A stretch of DNA of 52,918 nt from Rhizobium sp. Q54. Lineage in GTDB: Bacteria; Pseudomonadota; Alphaproteobacteria; SMXS01. The notes beneath the pieces were generated by a model. That model did no database searches and had not been told where the DNA came from. It worked only from the letters and a program-made list of their open reading frames with translations. The stretch's first letter is position 1. The number at the start of each line of letters is the position of its first letter. This document shows positions 23,606 through 34,226 of the stretch, in pieces. A program made the position numbers and the translations under genes. Location of the stretch: assembly GCA_945907245.1 (NCBI GenBank), contig CAMDTB010000016.1, positions 1 through 52,918 on the forward strand, given 5' to 3'.

Positions 23606-24658
23606 ATGAGCAAGACCGCGCGCGGCAATTTCTTCGAGGATTTCAAACTGGGCCAGGAACTGGTCCACGCCACACCGCGGACGGTGACCGAGGGCGACGT
23701 GGCGCTGTACACCGCGCTCTACGGCTCGCGCTTCGCGGTCAATTGCTCGGACCTGTTCGCCATGGACCTGGGGCTCGCCGCCGCGCCGCTCGACGACTTC
23801 CTCACCTTCCACTTCGTGTTCGGCAAGACCGTGCCGGACATCTCCCTCAACGCCGTCGCCAACCTGGGCTATGCGGATGGCCGGTTCCTCAAGCCGGTCT
23901 ATCCGGGCGACACGCTCACCGCCGTATCCCAGGTCATCGGCCTGCGCGAGCTGTCGAACGGCAAGGCCGGCGTGGTCTATGTGCGCTCGACGGGCACCAA
24001 CCAGGCCGATGAGGTCGTGCTCGACTATGTCCGCTGGGTGATGGTCAACAAGGGCGATCCTGCCGCCAAGGCGCCCAAGGAAGTAATCCCCGATCTGCCC
24101 GCAGCCGTCGCCGCCCGCGACCTGATGGTGCCGGACGAGCTGGACTTCTCCGCCTACGACACGGTGCTGGCCGGTTCGTCGCATCTGTGGGACGACTACC
24201 AGGTGGGCGAGAAGATCGACCATGTGGACGGGATCACCATGGAGGAGGCCGAGCATATGCTCGCCACCCGCCTGTACCAGAACACGGCGCGGGTGCACTT
24301 CAACCAGGTGATGCAAGCCGAAAGCCGGTTCGGCAAGCGGCTGATCTATGGCGGCCACATCATCTCGCTGGCCCGCGCCATCAGCTTCAACGGCCTGGGC
24401 AACGCCTGCTTCATCGCCGCGCTCAACGGCGGCCGCCACGTGGCGCCCAGCTTCGCGGGCGACACGATCTTCGCGTGGTCGGAAGTGGTGGATAAGGCGG
24501 AAATTCCCGGCCGCACCGACGTGGGCGCGCTGCGCCTGCGCACGGTCGGCGTCAAGAACCAGCCGGCCACCGATTTCCCCGACAAGGGCGAGGACGGCAA
24601 GGATCATCCCGCCGTCGTGCTCGACCTGGACTACTGGGCGCTGATGCCACGCGGGTAA
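23606..24658 (+). CDS. mch: Mesaconyl-CoA hydratase (MaoC family, double hotdog)
   Basis: 350 residues; two MaoC-type hotdog domains. Motifs: FFEDFKLGQELVHATPRTVTEGDVALYTALYG, then FHFVFGKTVPDISLNAVANLGYADGRFLKPVYPGDTL and VYVRSTGTNQADEVVLDYVRWVMV, all characteristic of mesaconyl-CoA hydratase. The C-terminal half has RVHFNQ and YGGHIISLARAISFNGL. It hydrates mesaconyl-CoA to beta-methylmalyl-CoA in acetyl-CoA assimilation. It follows mcl2 by one base (TGAC-ATG), so the pair is coupled. Confidence 0.9.
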   Translation: MSKTARGNFFEDFKLGQELVHATPRTVTEGDVALYTALYGSRFAVNCSDLFAMDLGLAAAPLDDFLTFHFVFGKTVPDISLNAVANLGYADGRFLKPVYPGDTLTAVSQVIGLRELSNGKAGVVYVRSTGTNQADEVVLDYVRWVMVNKGDPAAKAPKEVIPDLPAAVAARDLMVPDELDFSAYDTVLAGSSHLWDDYQVGEKIDHVDGITMEEAEHMLATRLYQNTARVHFNQVMQAESRFGKRLIYGGHIISLARAISFNGLGNACFIAALNGGRHVAPSFAGDTIFAWSEVVDKAEIPGRTDVGALRLRTVGVKNQPATDFPDKGEDGKDHPAVVLDLDYWALMPRG

Positions 24659-24709
24659 TCGATGAAGCCGTTATGTTAGCTTTCTCCGGACCAACTCAAA
24701 CAAAAAATC

Positions 24710-24741
24710 ATTGTCATCCCGGCGAAAGCCGGGACCCAGTC
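24710..24741. repeat. REP repeat, left arm
   Basis: 32-bp arm beginning ATTGTCATCC with the internal perfect hairpin CCCGGC-GAAA-GCCGGG and ending GGGACCCAGTC. It is the exact inverse of 25036-25067. Another repeat of the same general plan, with a different stem, lies at 39894-39921. Confidence 0.9.
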
Positions 24742-24751
24742 GGCGGTGGAC

Positions 24752-25063
24752 ATGGACACAGTCTATGCCGTCTACATCATGGCGAGCAGGCGTAATGGCA
24801 CGCTTTACACTGGCGTGACCAGCGACCTGCTGAAGCGCGTTTGGATGCACAAGCATGACGTGCTTCCAGGCTTCACCAGTAAGTACAAGGTTCACCGTCT
24901 CGTCTGGTATGAGATTCATGTCGATGTTCGCGAAGCCATTCTGCGCGAGAAGCGCATCAAGGAATGGAAGCGCGCTTGGAAACTCAAGCTGATCGAGGAC
25001 ATGAACCCGGATTGGGAAGACCTTTACGACGGCTTGACTGGGTCCCGGCTTTCGCCGGGATGA
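24752..25063 (+). CDS. GIY-YIG nuclease-domain protein
   Basis: 103 residues from the ATG at 24752 (a GTG two codons upstream at 24746 is an alternative). A single URI/GIY-YIG domain: VYAVYIMAS and LYTGVTSDL form the two-strand motif, LLKRVWMHK carries the conserved arginine, and REAILREKRIKEWKRAWKLKLIE has the catalytic-glutamate helix. The last residues, TGSRLSPG, and the TGA are encoded by the right-hand REP repeat, so the repeat is part of the gene. Such orphan proteins are frequent in alphaproteobacteria and their role is unsettled. The close association with REP palindromes recalls RAYT transposases and their REPs, though the enzyme is unrelated. Confidence 0.88.
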   Translation: MDTVYAVYIMASRRNGTLYTGVTSDLLKRVWMHKHDVLPGFTSKYKVHRLVWYEIHVDVREAILREKRIKEWKRAWKLKLIEDMNPDWEDLYDGLTGSRLSPG

Positions 25064-25067
25064 CAAT
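25036..25067. repeat. REP repeat, right arm (also bidirectional terminator candidate)
   Basis: Exact inverse of 24710-24741. It lies at the convergent junction of the GIY-YIG ORF and the minus-strand acetyltransferase, with ATATATTTTATATTT after it on the plus strand, so the GC hairpin plus AT-rich tail can also terminate transcription. Confidence 0.85.
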
Positions 25068-25091
25068 ATATTTTATATTTCAGCTGGTTAA

Positions 25092-25607
25092 CTAAATCCA
25101 CCACCCGTATGCCCGCTGCCGGAGCACGGCCATGCCGAACCGTTCGTCCCGTTCGGCGACGGGGATGCCGCCGAGCCATTCGTAGAAGCCGACCGACGGG
25201 TTGTCGGCCAGCACCCAGGTGACGACGTTCTTGTAGCCGTCGGCGGACAGCCGGCGGGTGGACTCCCGGAACAGTTCCTGGCCGATGCCCTCGCCCTGCC
25301 ATTCAGGCAGCACATACAGGGTGTACATCTCGGCGGTGAACGGGATGGCGGCGTTGCGGTTGCGGCCGCTGGTGGCGAAGCCGACGATCTGCTTGCCCGC
25401 CACGGCGACCAGCACCAGCCGCTCGGTGTCGCGCGACAGCGTCTGGCGCCACAGCGCGAGGCGCCTGGCATAGGTCTGGGCCGACAGGACGCGGGGCGGC
25501 AGGATGCCGTCATAGGTCTCGCGCCAGCTGTCCACATGGACCCGCGCGATGCCTTCGGCGTCGCCGCTGGTGCCTTGCCGGATCGAGATGCCTGACTGGG
25601 TGATCAC
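25092..25607 (-). CDS. GNAT-family N-acetyltransferase
   Basis: 171 residues from the GTG at 25607, chosen because GGAGG lies eight bases upstream; a longer frame to 25655 adds a basic non-domain N-terminus. Acetyl-CoA-binding motif A is LYVLPEWQGEGIGQELFRE (the Q/RxxGxG/A part is QGEGIG), and VLADNPSVGFYEWLGG is motif B. HVDSWRETYDGILPPRVLS at the start is typical of small-molecule or amino-acid acetyltransferases. Substrate unknown. Confidence 0.88.
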   Translation of the reverse strand: MITQSGISIRQGTSGDAEGIARVHVDSWRETYDGILPPRVLSAQTYARRLALWRQTLSRDTERLVLVAVAGKQIVGFATSGRNRNAAIPFTAEMYTLYVLPEWQGEGIGQELFRESTRRLSADGYKNVVTWVLADNPSVGFYEWLGGIPVAERDERFGMAVLRQRAYGWWI

Positions 25608-25757
25608 GGGACGCGCCTCCAGTCGCAAGGATAGACCCAATCGACAAAAACGCAAATGACTCGCAACAGGATAGCCGGATTCCGGTGGTGCATAGCCGTT
25701 ATGCGCTGTCCAGCATGGATGAAGGGAGTATAAGCGGCAGTTAACAGGAGTCTGGCG

Positions 25758-25785
25758 TTGACCTGACTAGTCGCACGACTAAGAT
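25758..25785 (+). promoter_or_regulatory. Putative sdhC promoter with palindromic operator
   Basis: TTGACC (25758-25763), a 16-bp spacer and TAAGAT (25780-25785). A perfect palindrome, TAGTCG-CA-CGACTA (25768-25781), fills the spacer and touches the -10, an ideal repressor position. The leader to the sdhC ATG is about 50 bases. Confidence 0.5.
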
Positions 25786-25843
25786 GGCGCGCCATTCCAT
25801 CCGGGGCTCGGGCCAACCGGGGATCGTCTACGGGGAGCTGCTC

Positions 25844-26239
25844 ATGGCGCAAGTAAAACGCCCTCTCTCACCACATCTTCAGGTCTATCGCTGGACCGTC
25901 ACCATGGCGACCTCGATCCTGCACCGCGCTTCGGGCGTGGCGCTGGGCGCCGGCGCGCTGTGGCTCGCCTGGTGGCTGATCGCCGCCGCGACCGGCTATG
26001 AGGCCTTCGAGTGCGTGCAGGGCTTCAGCACGTCGCCCATCGGCATGATCCTGCTGTTCGGCGTCACCCTGGCGCTGATGTTCCACCTGCTCAACGGCAT
26101 CCGTCACCTGGTGTGGGATCTGGGCCACGGCTTCGAGGTGAAGACGGCGACGACCTCCGGCTGGACCGTGATCATCCTCGCGCTGGTGCTGACGGTGGTC
26201 GCCTGGGGCTTCGGCCTCTCGATGATGGGAGCGTACTGA
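25844..26239 (+). CDS. sdhC: Succinate dehydrogenase cytochrome b556 subunit
   Basis: 131 residues from the ATG at 25844 (GGGGAG upstream). Three transmembrane helices. RPLSPHLQVYRWTVTMATSILHRASGVAL has the conserved Ser/Arg quinone-site residues, and HLLNGIRHLVWDLGHGF contains the heme-ligand histidine region. It anchors SdhAB and carries electrons to ubiquinone. Its stop overlaps the sdhD start by one base. Confidence 0.96.
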   Translation: MAQVKRPLSPHLQVYRWTVTMATSILHRASGVALGAGALWLAWWLIAAATGYEAFECVQGFSTSPIGMILLFGVTLALMFHLLNGIRHLVWDLGHGFEVKTATTSGWTVIILALVLTVVAWGFGLSMMGAY

Positions 26240-26619
26240 TGAGCCTTCGCACGCCCCTCGGCAAGGTCCGCGGCCTGGGTTCGGCCAAGGAAGGCACGCA
26301 TCATTTCTGGGTCCAGCGGGTTTCCGCCGTGGCGCTGGTCCCGCTGACCATCTGGCTCGTGGCATCCCTGGTTTGCCTGACCGGCGCCGGCCGCGACGAG
26401 GTGCTGGACTGGCTTGGCAGCCCGGTCCAGGCCATCCTGATGCTGCTGCTTGTGATCGCCGGCTTCTACCATCTGAAGCTGGGCATCCAGGTCGTTCTCG
26501 AAGACTACGTGCACGGCGAGGGCGCCAAGCTGGCGACCAGCCTGCTGAACACGTTCGTCTGCTTCGCCGGCGGCGCCGTCTCGGTGTTCGCCGTCCTCAA
26601 GATCGCGTTTGGAGGCTGA
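26239..26619 (+). CDS. sdhD: Succinate dehydrogenase hydrophobic membrane anchor subunit
   Basis: 126 residues with three transmembrane helices. MSLRTPLGKVRGLGSAKEGTHHFWVQRVSAVALVPL is the alphaproteobacterial SdhD start; FYHLKLGIQVVLEDYVHGEG has the heme-ligand His and the quinone-site Tyr/Asp region. The start codon overlaps the sdhC stop (TGATG). sdhA follows after 6 bases. Confidence 0.96.
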   Translation: MSLRTPLGKVRGLGSAKEGTHHFWVQRVSAVALVPLTIWLVASLVCLTGAGRDEVLDWLGSPVQAILMLLLVIAGFYHLKLGIQVVLEDYVHGEGAKLATSLLNTFVCFAGGAVSVFAVLKIAFGG

Positions 26620-26625
26620 TCCCTC

Positions 26626-28416
26626 ATGAGCCAGGCTTATCCGCTCATCGACCATGCATATGATGTCGTCGTCGTCGGCGCCGGCGGCTCCGGCCTGCGC
26701 GCCACCATGGGCATGGCCGAACAGGGTCTGCGCACCGCGTGCCTGACCAAGGTGTTCCCGACCCGCTCGCATACCGTCGCGGCGCAGGGCGGCATTGCCG
26801 CCTCGCTCGGCAACATGGGCGAGGACAACTGGCGCTGGCACATGTACGACACCGTCAAGGGCTCGGACTGGCTGGGCGACCAGGACGCCATCGAGTACAT
26901 GGTCCGCGAGGCGCCCGCCGCGGTGATCGAGCTTGAGCATTTCGGCGTGCCGTTCTCGCGCACCGAGGAAGGCAAGATCTACCAGCGCGCCTTCGGCGGC
27001 ATGACCACCAATTTCGGCCAGGGCCCGGCGGCGCAGCGCACCTGCGCGGCGGCCGACCGCACCGGCCATGCCATGCTGCACACCCTGTACCAGCAGTCGC
27101 TGAAGCATGACGCCGAGTTCTTCATCGAGTATTTCGCGCTCGATCTGATCATGGACGACGGCGTCTGCCGCGGCGTCATCGCCCTCGACATGGCGACCGG
27201 CGAACTGCACCGCTTCCGCGCCCACATGGTGGTGCTCGCGACGGGCGGCTATGGCCGCGCCTATTTCTCGGCGACCTCGGCGCACACCTGCACCGGCGAC
27301 GGCGGCGGCATGGCGCTGCGCGCCGGCCTGCCGCTGCAGGACATGGAGTTCGTCCAGTTCCACCCGACCGGCATCTACGGCTCGGGCTGCCTGATCACCG
27401 AAGGCGCCCGCGGCGAGGGGGGCTACCTGGTCAATTCCCAGGGCGAGCGCTTCATGGAGCGCTACGCGCCGTCGGCCAAGGACCTGGCGTCGCGCGACGT
27501 CGTCAGCCGGTCGATGACCGTCGAGATCCGCGAAGGCCGCGGTGTCGGCCCCAACAAGGACCATATCTACCTGCACCTGGATCATCTCGATCCGGCGATC
27601 CTGCACGAGCGCCTGCCGGGCATCTCGGAATCCGCCCGCATCTTCTCGGGCGTCGACGTGACCAAGGAGCCGATCCCGGTGCTGCCGACCGTGCACTACA
27701 ACATGGGCGGCCTGCAGACCAACTATCACGGCGAGGTCGTGACCCTGAAGAACGGCGAGCCGGACACGGTCGTGCTGGGCCTGATGGCCGTGGGCGAGGC
27801 CGCCTGCGTGTCGGTGCACGGCGCCAACCGGCTGGGCTCCAACTCGCTGATCGATCTGGTGGTGTTCGGCCGCGCCGCCGCGCACCGCGCCGGCGAGATC
27901 ATCAAGCCGGGCAGCAAGCACAAGGACCTGGGCAAGGACGCGGGCGACAACTCGATCGCGCTGCTCGACCACTACCGCAACGCCAAGGGCGGCACGCCGA
28001 CGGCGCAGATTCGCGCCAACATGCAGCGCACGATGCAGAACAACTGCGCGGTGTTCCGCACCGGCGAGGTGCTGGTCGAGGGCAAGGAACTGATCAAGCA
28101 GGTTTGGGACCAGATGGCCGACATCCGCGTCACCGACCGTTCGCTGGTCTGGAACAGCGACCTGATCGAGACCATCGAGCTCGACAACCTGATCCGCCAG
28201 GCCATGGTGACCATGTATTCGGCCGAGAACCGCAAGGAAAGCCGCGGCGCCCATGCCCGCGAGGACTTCCCCGACCGCGACGACGCCAACTGGATGAAGC
28301 ACACCCTGTCGTGGCTCGATGACACCGGCAACGTCACCATCGACTACCGCCCGGTGCACACCTACACGCTCACCGACGACGTGAGCTATATCGAGCCCAA
28401 GGCTCGCGTCTACTAA
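26626..28416 (+). CDS. sdhA: Succinate dehydrogenase flavoprotein subunit
   Basis: 596 residues. Oxidises succinate to fumarate. The FAD loop is [16 protein letters not shown]; the covalent FAD histidine is in [17 protein letters not shown]; the active site shows [21 protein letters not shown] with the catalytic Arg region, and [13 protein letters not shown]-type residues follow. The C-terminal part ([16 protein letters not shown]) is standard. Ribosome binding site GGAGG upstream of the ATG. Confidence 0.98.
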   Translation: MSQAYPLIDHAYDVVVVGAGGSGLRATMGMAEQGLRTACLTKVFPTRSHTVAAQGGIAASLGNMGEDNWRWHMYDTVKGSDWLGDQDAIEYMVREAPAAVIELEHFGVPFSRTEEGKIYQRAFGGMTTNFGQGPAAQRTCAAADRTGHAMLHTLYQQSLKHDAEFFIEYFALDLIMDDGVCRGVIALDMATGELHRFRAHMVVLATGGYGRAYFSATSAHTCTGDGGGMALRAGLPLQDMEFVQFHPTGIYGSGCLITEGARGEGGYLVNSQGERFMERYAPSAKDLASRDVVSRSMTVEIREGRGVGPNKDHIYLHLDHLDPAILHERLPGISESARIFSGVDVTKEPIPVLPTVHYNMGGLQTNYHGEVVTLKNGEPDTVVLGLMAVGEAACVSVHGANRLGSNSLIDLVVFGRAAAHRAGEIIKPGSKHKDLGKDAGDNSIALLDHYRNAKGGTPTAQIRANMQRTMQNNCAVFRTGEVLVEGKELIKQVWDQMADIRVTDRSLVWNSDLIETIELDNLIRQAMVTMYSAENRKESRGAHAREDFPDRDDANWMKHTLSWLDDTGNVTIDYRPVHTYTLTDDVSYIEPKARVY

Positions 28417-28440
28417 GGCTCAGGATAAGGATAGACGGGG

Positions 28441-29220
28441 ATGGTCGAATTCACCCTGCCGAAGAACTCCAAGGTCGGCAAAGGCAAGTCCTACAAGGCG
28501 CCGGAAGGCGCCAAGCGGGTCCGCAAGTTCCAGGTCTACCGCTGGAATCCGGACGACGGCCAGAACCCGCGCATGGACACCTACGACGTCGATCTCGACA
28601 AGTGCGGTCCCATGGTCCTGGACGCCCTGATCAAGATCAAGAACGAGATGGACTCGACCCTGACCTTCCGGCGTTCGTGCCGCGAGGGCATCTGCGGGTC
28701 GTGCGCCATGAACATCAACGGCAAGAACGGCCTCGCCTGCACCACCGGCATGGACGAGGTGAAGGGCGACGTGAAGATCACGCCGCTGCCGCACATGGAA
28801 GTGGTCAAGGACCTGGTGCCCGACCTGACCAACTTCTATGCCCAGTACGCCTCGATCGAGCCGTGGCTGAAGACCGAGAGCCCGGCGCCGGACCGCGAGC
28901 GGCTGCAGACCGAGGACGACCGCCGCAAGATGGACGGTCTCTACGAGTGCATCCTGTGCGCTTGCTGCTCGACGTCGTGTCCGTCCTACTGGTGGAACCA
29001 GGACCGCTATCTGGGCCCGGCCATCCTGCTGCAGGCCTATCGCTGGATCGCCGACAGCCGCGACGAGCACACCGGCGAGCGCCTCGACAACCTCGAGGAT
29101 CCCTTCCGGCTCTACCGCTGCCACACCATCATGAACTGCGCCCACGCCTGCCCGAAGGGCCTGAACCCGGCCAAGGCGATCGCCGAGATCAAGAAGCTGA
29201 TGGTCGAGCGGCGCGCCTAA
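28441..29220 (+). CDS. sdhB: Succinate dehydrogenase iron-sulfur subunit
   Basis: 259 residues. Three clusters: [2Fe-2S] in [22 protein letters not shown], and the [4Fe-4S] and [3Fe-4S] ligands in [17 protein letters not shown] and [21 protein letters not shown]. Passes electrons from SdhA to the quinone site of SdhCD. Last gene of sdhCDAB. Its stop is 14 bp from the convergent gene at 29235, and no terminator is seen in that short gap. Confidence 0.98.
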   Translation: MVEFTLPKNSKVGKGKSYKAPEGAKRVRKFQVYRWNPDDGQNPRMDTYDVDLDKCGPMVLDALIKIKNEMDSTLTFRRSCREGICGSCAMNINGKNGLACTTGMDEVKGDVKITPLPHMEVVKDLVPDLTNFYAQYASIEPWLKTESPAPDRERLQTEDDRRKMDGLYECILCACCSTSCPSYWWNQDRYLGPAILLQAYRWIADSRDEHTGERLDNLEDPFRLYRCHTIMNCAHACPKGLNPAKAIAEIKKLMVERRA

Positions 29221-29234
29221 GCGTTGTCTTCCTT

Positions 29235-29609
29235 CTAATGGCGACGGTTGGCGAAAGCTTTTGCCAGTTGAAGCAGCAGCATGCGTTCCTCCTCGGTCGC
29301 TGCCGCTGGGACGGGCAGGTCGAGTATTTCGATCCCGCCGCTCTTTACCGGGTCGAATGCCACGCGCAGCTGGCTCATGGCATCGTCCAGCGCGAAACCG
29401 GTAACACCGCCGTAGAAGGTGTTTTCATTGATCTCGGCGCACATCCCCTGCAAAGCGGGATGAGGGTCAGGATTCTGCACCTCCTTCTGAAAGATGAAAG
29501 TCATGGCGGCACCCGGTGAACGAACCTCGTAACCGGCGACGATGACGTCCTGTTCGCGATAGGCGCCGAACTGAATGATGTCCGCTTCGGTGATCAAAAG
29601 CTTGGGCAT
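29235..29609 (-). CDS. Hypothetical protein, possibly Imm10-like immunity protein
   Basis: 124 residues from the ATG at 29609; longer frames continue antisense to zapE and are rejected. The pattern of a beta-rich start, MTFIFQKEV, ALQGMCAEINENTFYGGVTGFALDDAMSQLRVAFDP and a hydrophobic ILDLPV resembles the Imm10 family of polymorphic-toxin immunity proteins as I recall it; this needs a profile search. No toxin gene is adjacent. G+C is lower than in sdhB or zapE. It lies antisense within the sdhB-zapE interval. Confidence 0.6.
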   Translation of the reverse strand: MPKLLITEADIIQFGAYREQDVIVAGYEVRSPGAAMTFIFQKEVQNPDPHPALQGMCAEINENTFYGGVTGFALDDAMSQLRVAFDPVKSGGIEILDLPVPAAATEEERMLLLQLAKAFANRRH

Positions 29610-29642
29610 GCAACATTCCAACCGTGACGCATTCGGGTCACT

Positions 29643-29740
29643 ATGAGCGCAAGGCTGGAGAGACCGCCAGAGGCATTGCGTGTGTTGGATCGCCCATGTA
29701 GATAGCGAACGGCGGCTCCTCGGGCCGCCGTTTCGTTTAG
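29643..29740 (+). terminator. Terminator-like hairpin with short leader ORF directly before zapE
   Basis: AACGGCGGC (29708-29716) and GCCGCCGTT (29724-29732) form a perfect 9-bp stem with a 7-base loop, followed by TCGTTT. The combined TTTCGTTT tail is the same as that of the terminator after lpd. It ends about 6 bases before the zapE ATG. A 20-codon ORF (29643-29705) stops two bases before the stem, as in attenuators, but it has no clear ribosome binding site. Confidence 0.6.
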
Positions 29741-29746
29741 GGTCCG

Positions 29747-30914
29747 ATGAAGCCACAAGTCCCCGTATCGCTGAAGTTTTCCAGCCCACTCGACGGCTAC
29801 CGGACGCTCGTACGCGACGGCGTGCTGACCCACGACCCGGCGCAGGAACTGGCGGCCGAGAAGCTCGAGATCCTGCATGCTCGGCTGAAGACCTACGAGC
29901 CCGGCAAGAGCGGCGGCTGGCGCAGCCTGTTCCGGCGCGAGAAGCAGGACGCGCCACAGGGCCTCTACATCTACGGCGGCGTGGGCCGCGGCAAGTCCAT
30001 GCTGATGGACCTGTTCTTCGCCTCGACCAGCTTCGCGCCCAAGCGCCGGGTCCACTTCCACGCGTTCATGCTGGAGGTCCACGAAACCGTGCACCAATGG
30101 CGCAAGCTGTCGCCGGCCGACCGGCGCGCCGAAGGCTTCGAGGCCGACGACCCGATCCCGCCTGTCGCCGCCAAGGTTGCGCGCGAAGCAATGCTGCTAT
30201 GCTTCGACGAGTTCCAGGTCACCGACGTCGCCGACGCCATGATCCTGGGCCGGTTGTTCCGCGCGCTGTTCGAGCTGGGCGTGGTGATCGTCATCACGTC
30301 GAACCGGGCGCCGGGAGAGCTCTACAAGAATGGTCTGAACCGACAGCTCTTTCTGCCGTCCATCGAGATGCTGAAGACCGAGCTGGACGTGCTGCATCTG
30401 GCTTCGCCCACCGACTACCGGATGAAGCGCATTCACGACATGCCGGTCTATCACGTGCCGCTCGGCGCCCAGTCGGACCGGGAACTGGACGAGAGTTTCG
30501 AGGCGCTGACCGACGAGAAGCACGGCGAGGCAATGACCCTCGACGTCATGCAGGGGCGCACGCTGACCGTGCCGCAGGCCGCCAAGGGCGTAGCCCGCTT
30601 CAGCTTTCCGGAATTGTGCGCCCGGCCGCTCGGCGCGGCCGACTATCTGGCGATCGCCGGCAACTTCCACACGCTGGTGCTGTCCGGCATCCCGCGCATG
30701 GGGCCTGACAAGCGCAACGAGGCCAAGCGCTTCGTCACGTTGATCGACACGCTCTACGACAAACGCATCAAGCTGGTGTGCTCCGCCGCCGCCCGGCCCG
30801 AGGAGCTCTACGTTTCCGGCGATGGCAGCTTCGAGTTCGAGCGCACGGTTTCGAGGCTTCTGGAGATGCAGAGCCATGAATATTTCGAGGCAACCCCTGC
30901 TGCCGACACAAACT

Positions 30915-30916
<2 letters not shown>
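29747..30916 (+). CDS. zapE: Cell division protein ZapE / AFG1-like ATPase
   Basis: 389 residues. AFG1-family AAA-like ATPase associated with Z-ring stability and, in mitochondria, with respiratory-chain protein turnover. Walker A is LYIYGGVGRGKSMLMDLFF and Walker B is LLCFDEFQVTDVADAMIL; VVIVITSNRAPGELYKNGLNRQLFLP, HLASPTDYR and RPLGAADYLAIAGNFHTLVL are family signatures. Length is typical. It sits between sdhB and mdh, a common alphaproteobacterial position. Its start codon lies just behind a terminator-like hairpin. Confidence 0.95.
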
Positions 30917-31993
<1,077 letters not shown>

Positions 31994-32031
31994 TCGTGCC
32001 GAGATCCGATCGCGCCTTGGCCTGATCGCGG

Positions 32032-32059
32032 TTGTCACTCATTCGCACGGTGTTATAAG
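32032..32059 (+). promoter_or_regulatory. Putative sucC promoter
   Basis: TTGTCA (32032-32037), a 16-bp spacer and TATAAG (32054-32059), 51 bases before the sucC ATG. Upstream the 11-base sequence TGGCCTGATCG is present twice (31986-31996 and 32018-32028), a short tandem-type duplication covering the end of mdh. Confidence 0.5.
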
Positions 32060-32109
32060 CACCGCCGGCCCATGAACCGGGGCCGAGAGGAAACGCAGAG
32101 AGCAGCAGC

Positions 32110-33279
<1,170 letters not shown>

Positions 33280-33281
33280 TC

Positions 33282-34157
33282 ATGGCCATTCTGGTCGACA
33301 GCAACACCAAGGTCATCTGCCAGGGCTTCACCGGCTCGCAGGGCACCTTTCACTCGGAACAGGCGATCGCCTACGGCACCAAGATGGTCGGCGGCGTCAC
33401 CCCCGGCAAGGGCGGCACGCTCCACCTCGACCTGCCCGTGTTCGACACGGTGGCCGACGCGGTCGAGAAGACCGGCGCCGACGCCTCGGTGATCTACGTG
33501 CCGCCGCCGTTCGCGGCCGACGCCATCCTGGAAGCCATCGATGCCGGCATCCGCCTCGCGGTCTGCATCACCGAGGGCATCCCGGTGCAGGACATGATCA
33601 AGGTCAAGCGCGCGCTGCAGAACAGCGGCACCCGCCTGGTCGGCCCGAACTGCCCGGGCGTCATCACCCCGAACCAGTGCAAGATCGGCATCATGCCGGG
33701 CCACATCCACAAGCCGGGTTCGGTGGGCGTCGTGTCCCGCTCGGGCACGCTGACCTATGAGGCGGTTGCGCAGACCACGGCGGTTGGCCTCGGCCAGAGC
33801 TCGTGCGTCGGCATCGGCGGCGACCCGGTCAACGGCACCAACTTCATCGACGTGCTCGAGCTGTTCCTGCAGGACCCGCAGACCGAGTCGATCATCATGA
33901 TCGGCGAGATCGGCGGCTCGGCCGAGGAAGAAGCAGCCGACTTCCTGAAGTCATCAAAGATCAAGAAGCCCGTGGTAGGCTTCATCGCCGGCCGTACGGC
34001 GCCTCCGGGCCGCCGCATGGGCCATGCGGGCGCCATCATTTCTGGCGGCCGCGGCGGTGCGGAAGACAAGATCGACGCCATGCGCTCGGCGGGCATCCGC
34101 GTTTCGGAATCCCCGGCGGCGCTGGGCACGACGCTGATGGAACTTCTGAAGGGCTGA
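33282..34157 (+). CDS. sucD: Succinate-CoA ligase subunit alpha
   Basis: 291 residues. CoA-binding domain: [31 protein letters not shown]; then [12 protein letters not shown] and [22 protein letters not shown]. The phosphorylated histidine is in [16 protein letters not shown]. Length normal. Coupled to sucC. Confidence 0.98.
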   Translation: MAILVDSNTKVICQGFTGSQGTFHSEQAIAYGTKMVGGVTPGKGGTLHLDLPVFDTVADAVEKTGADASVIYVPPPFAADAILEAIDAGIRLAVCITEGIPVQDMIKVKRALQNSGTRLVGPNCPGVITPNQCKIGIMPGHIHKPGSVGVVSRSGTLTYEAVAQTTAVGLGQSSCVGIGGDPVNGTNFIDVLELFLQDPQTESIIMIGEIGGSAEEEAADFLKSSKIKKPVVGFIAGRTAPPGRRMGHAGAIISGGRGGAEDKIDAMRSAGIRVSESPAALGTTLMELLKG

Positions 34158-34226
34158 ACCGGAAGGTATCCGGCGGCCTGAGTTTATGAGAGGGGCACTG
34201 GTGAAAAGCCGGCGCTGACCAAGACC

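Larger units (their letters stand above)
24710..25067. mobile_element. GIY-YIG gene framed by perfect 32-bp inverted REP repeats (candidate mobile unit)
   Basis: The left repeat (24710-24741) and right repeat (25036-25067) are perfect reverse complements over 32 bp. Each carries the hairpin CCCGGC-GAAA-GCCGGG. The 358-bp unit contains only the GIY-YIG nuclease ORF, and the right repeat supplies its last codons and stop. AT-rich sequence lies immediately outside both ends (CAAAAAATC and ATATTTTATATTT). No clear target-site duplication is seen. Mobility is inference from the architecture. Confidence 0.65.
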
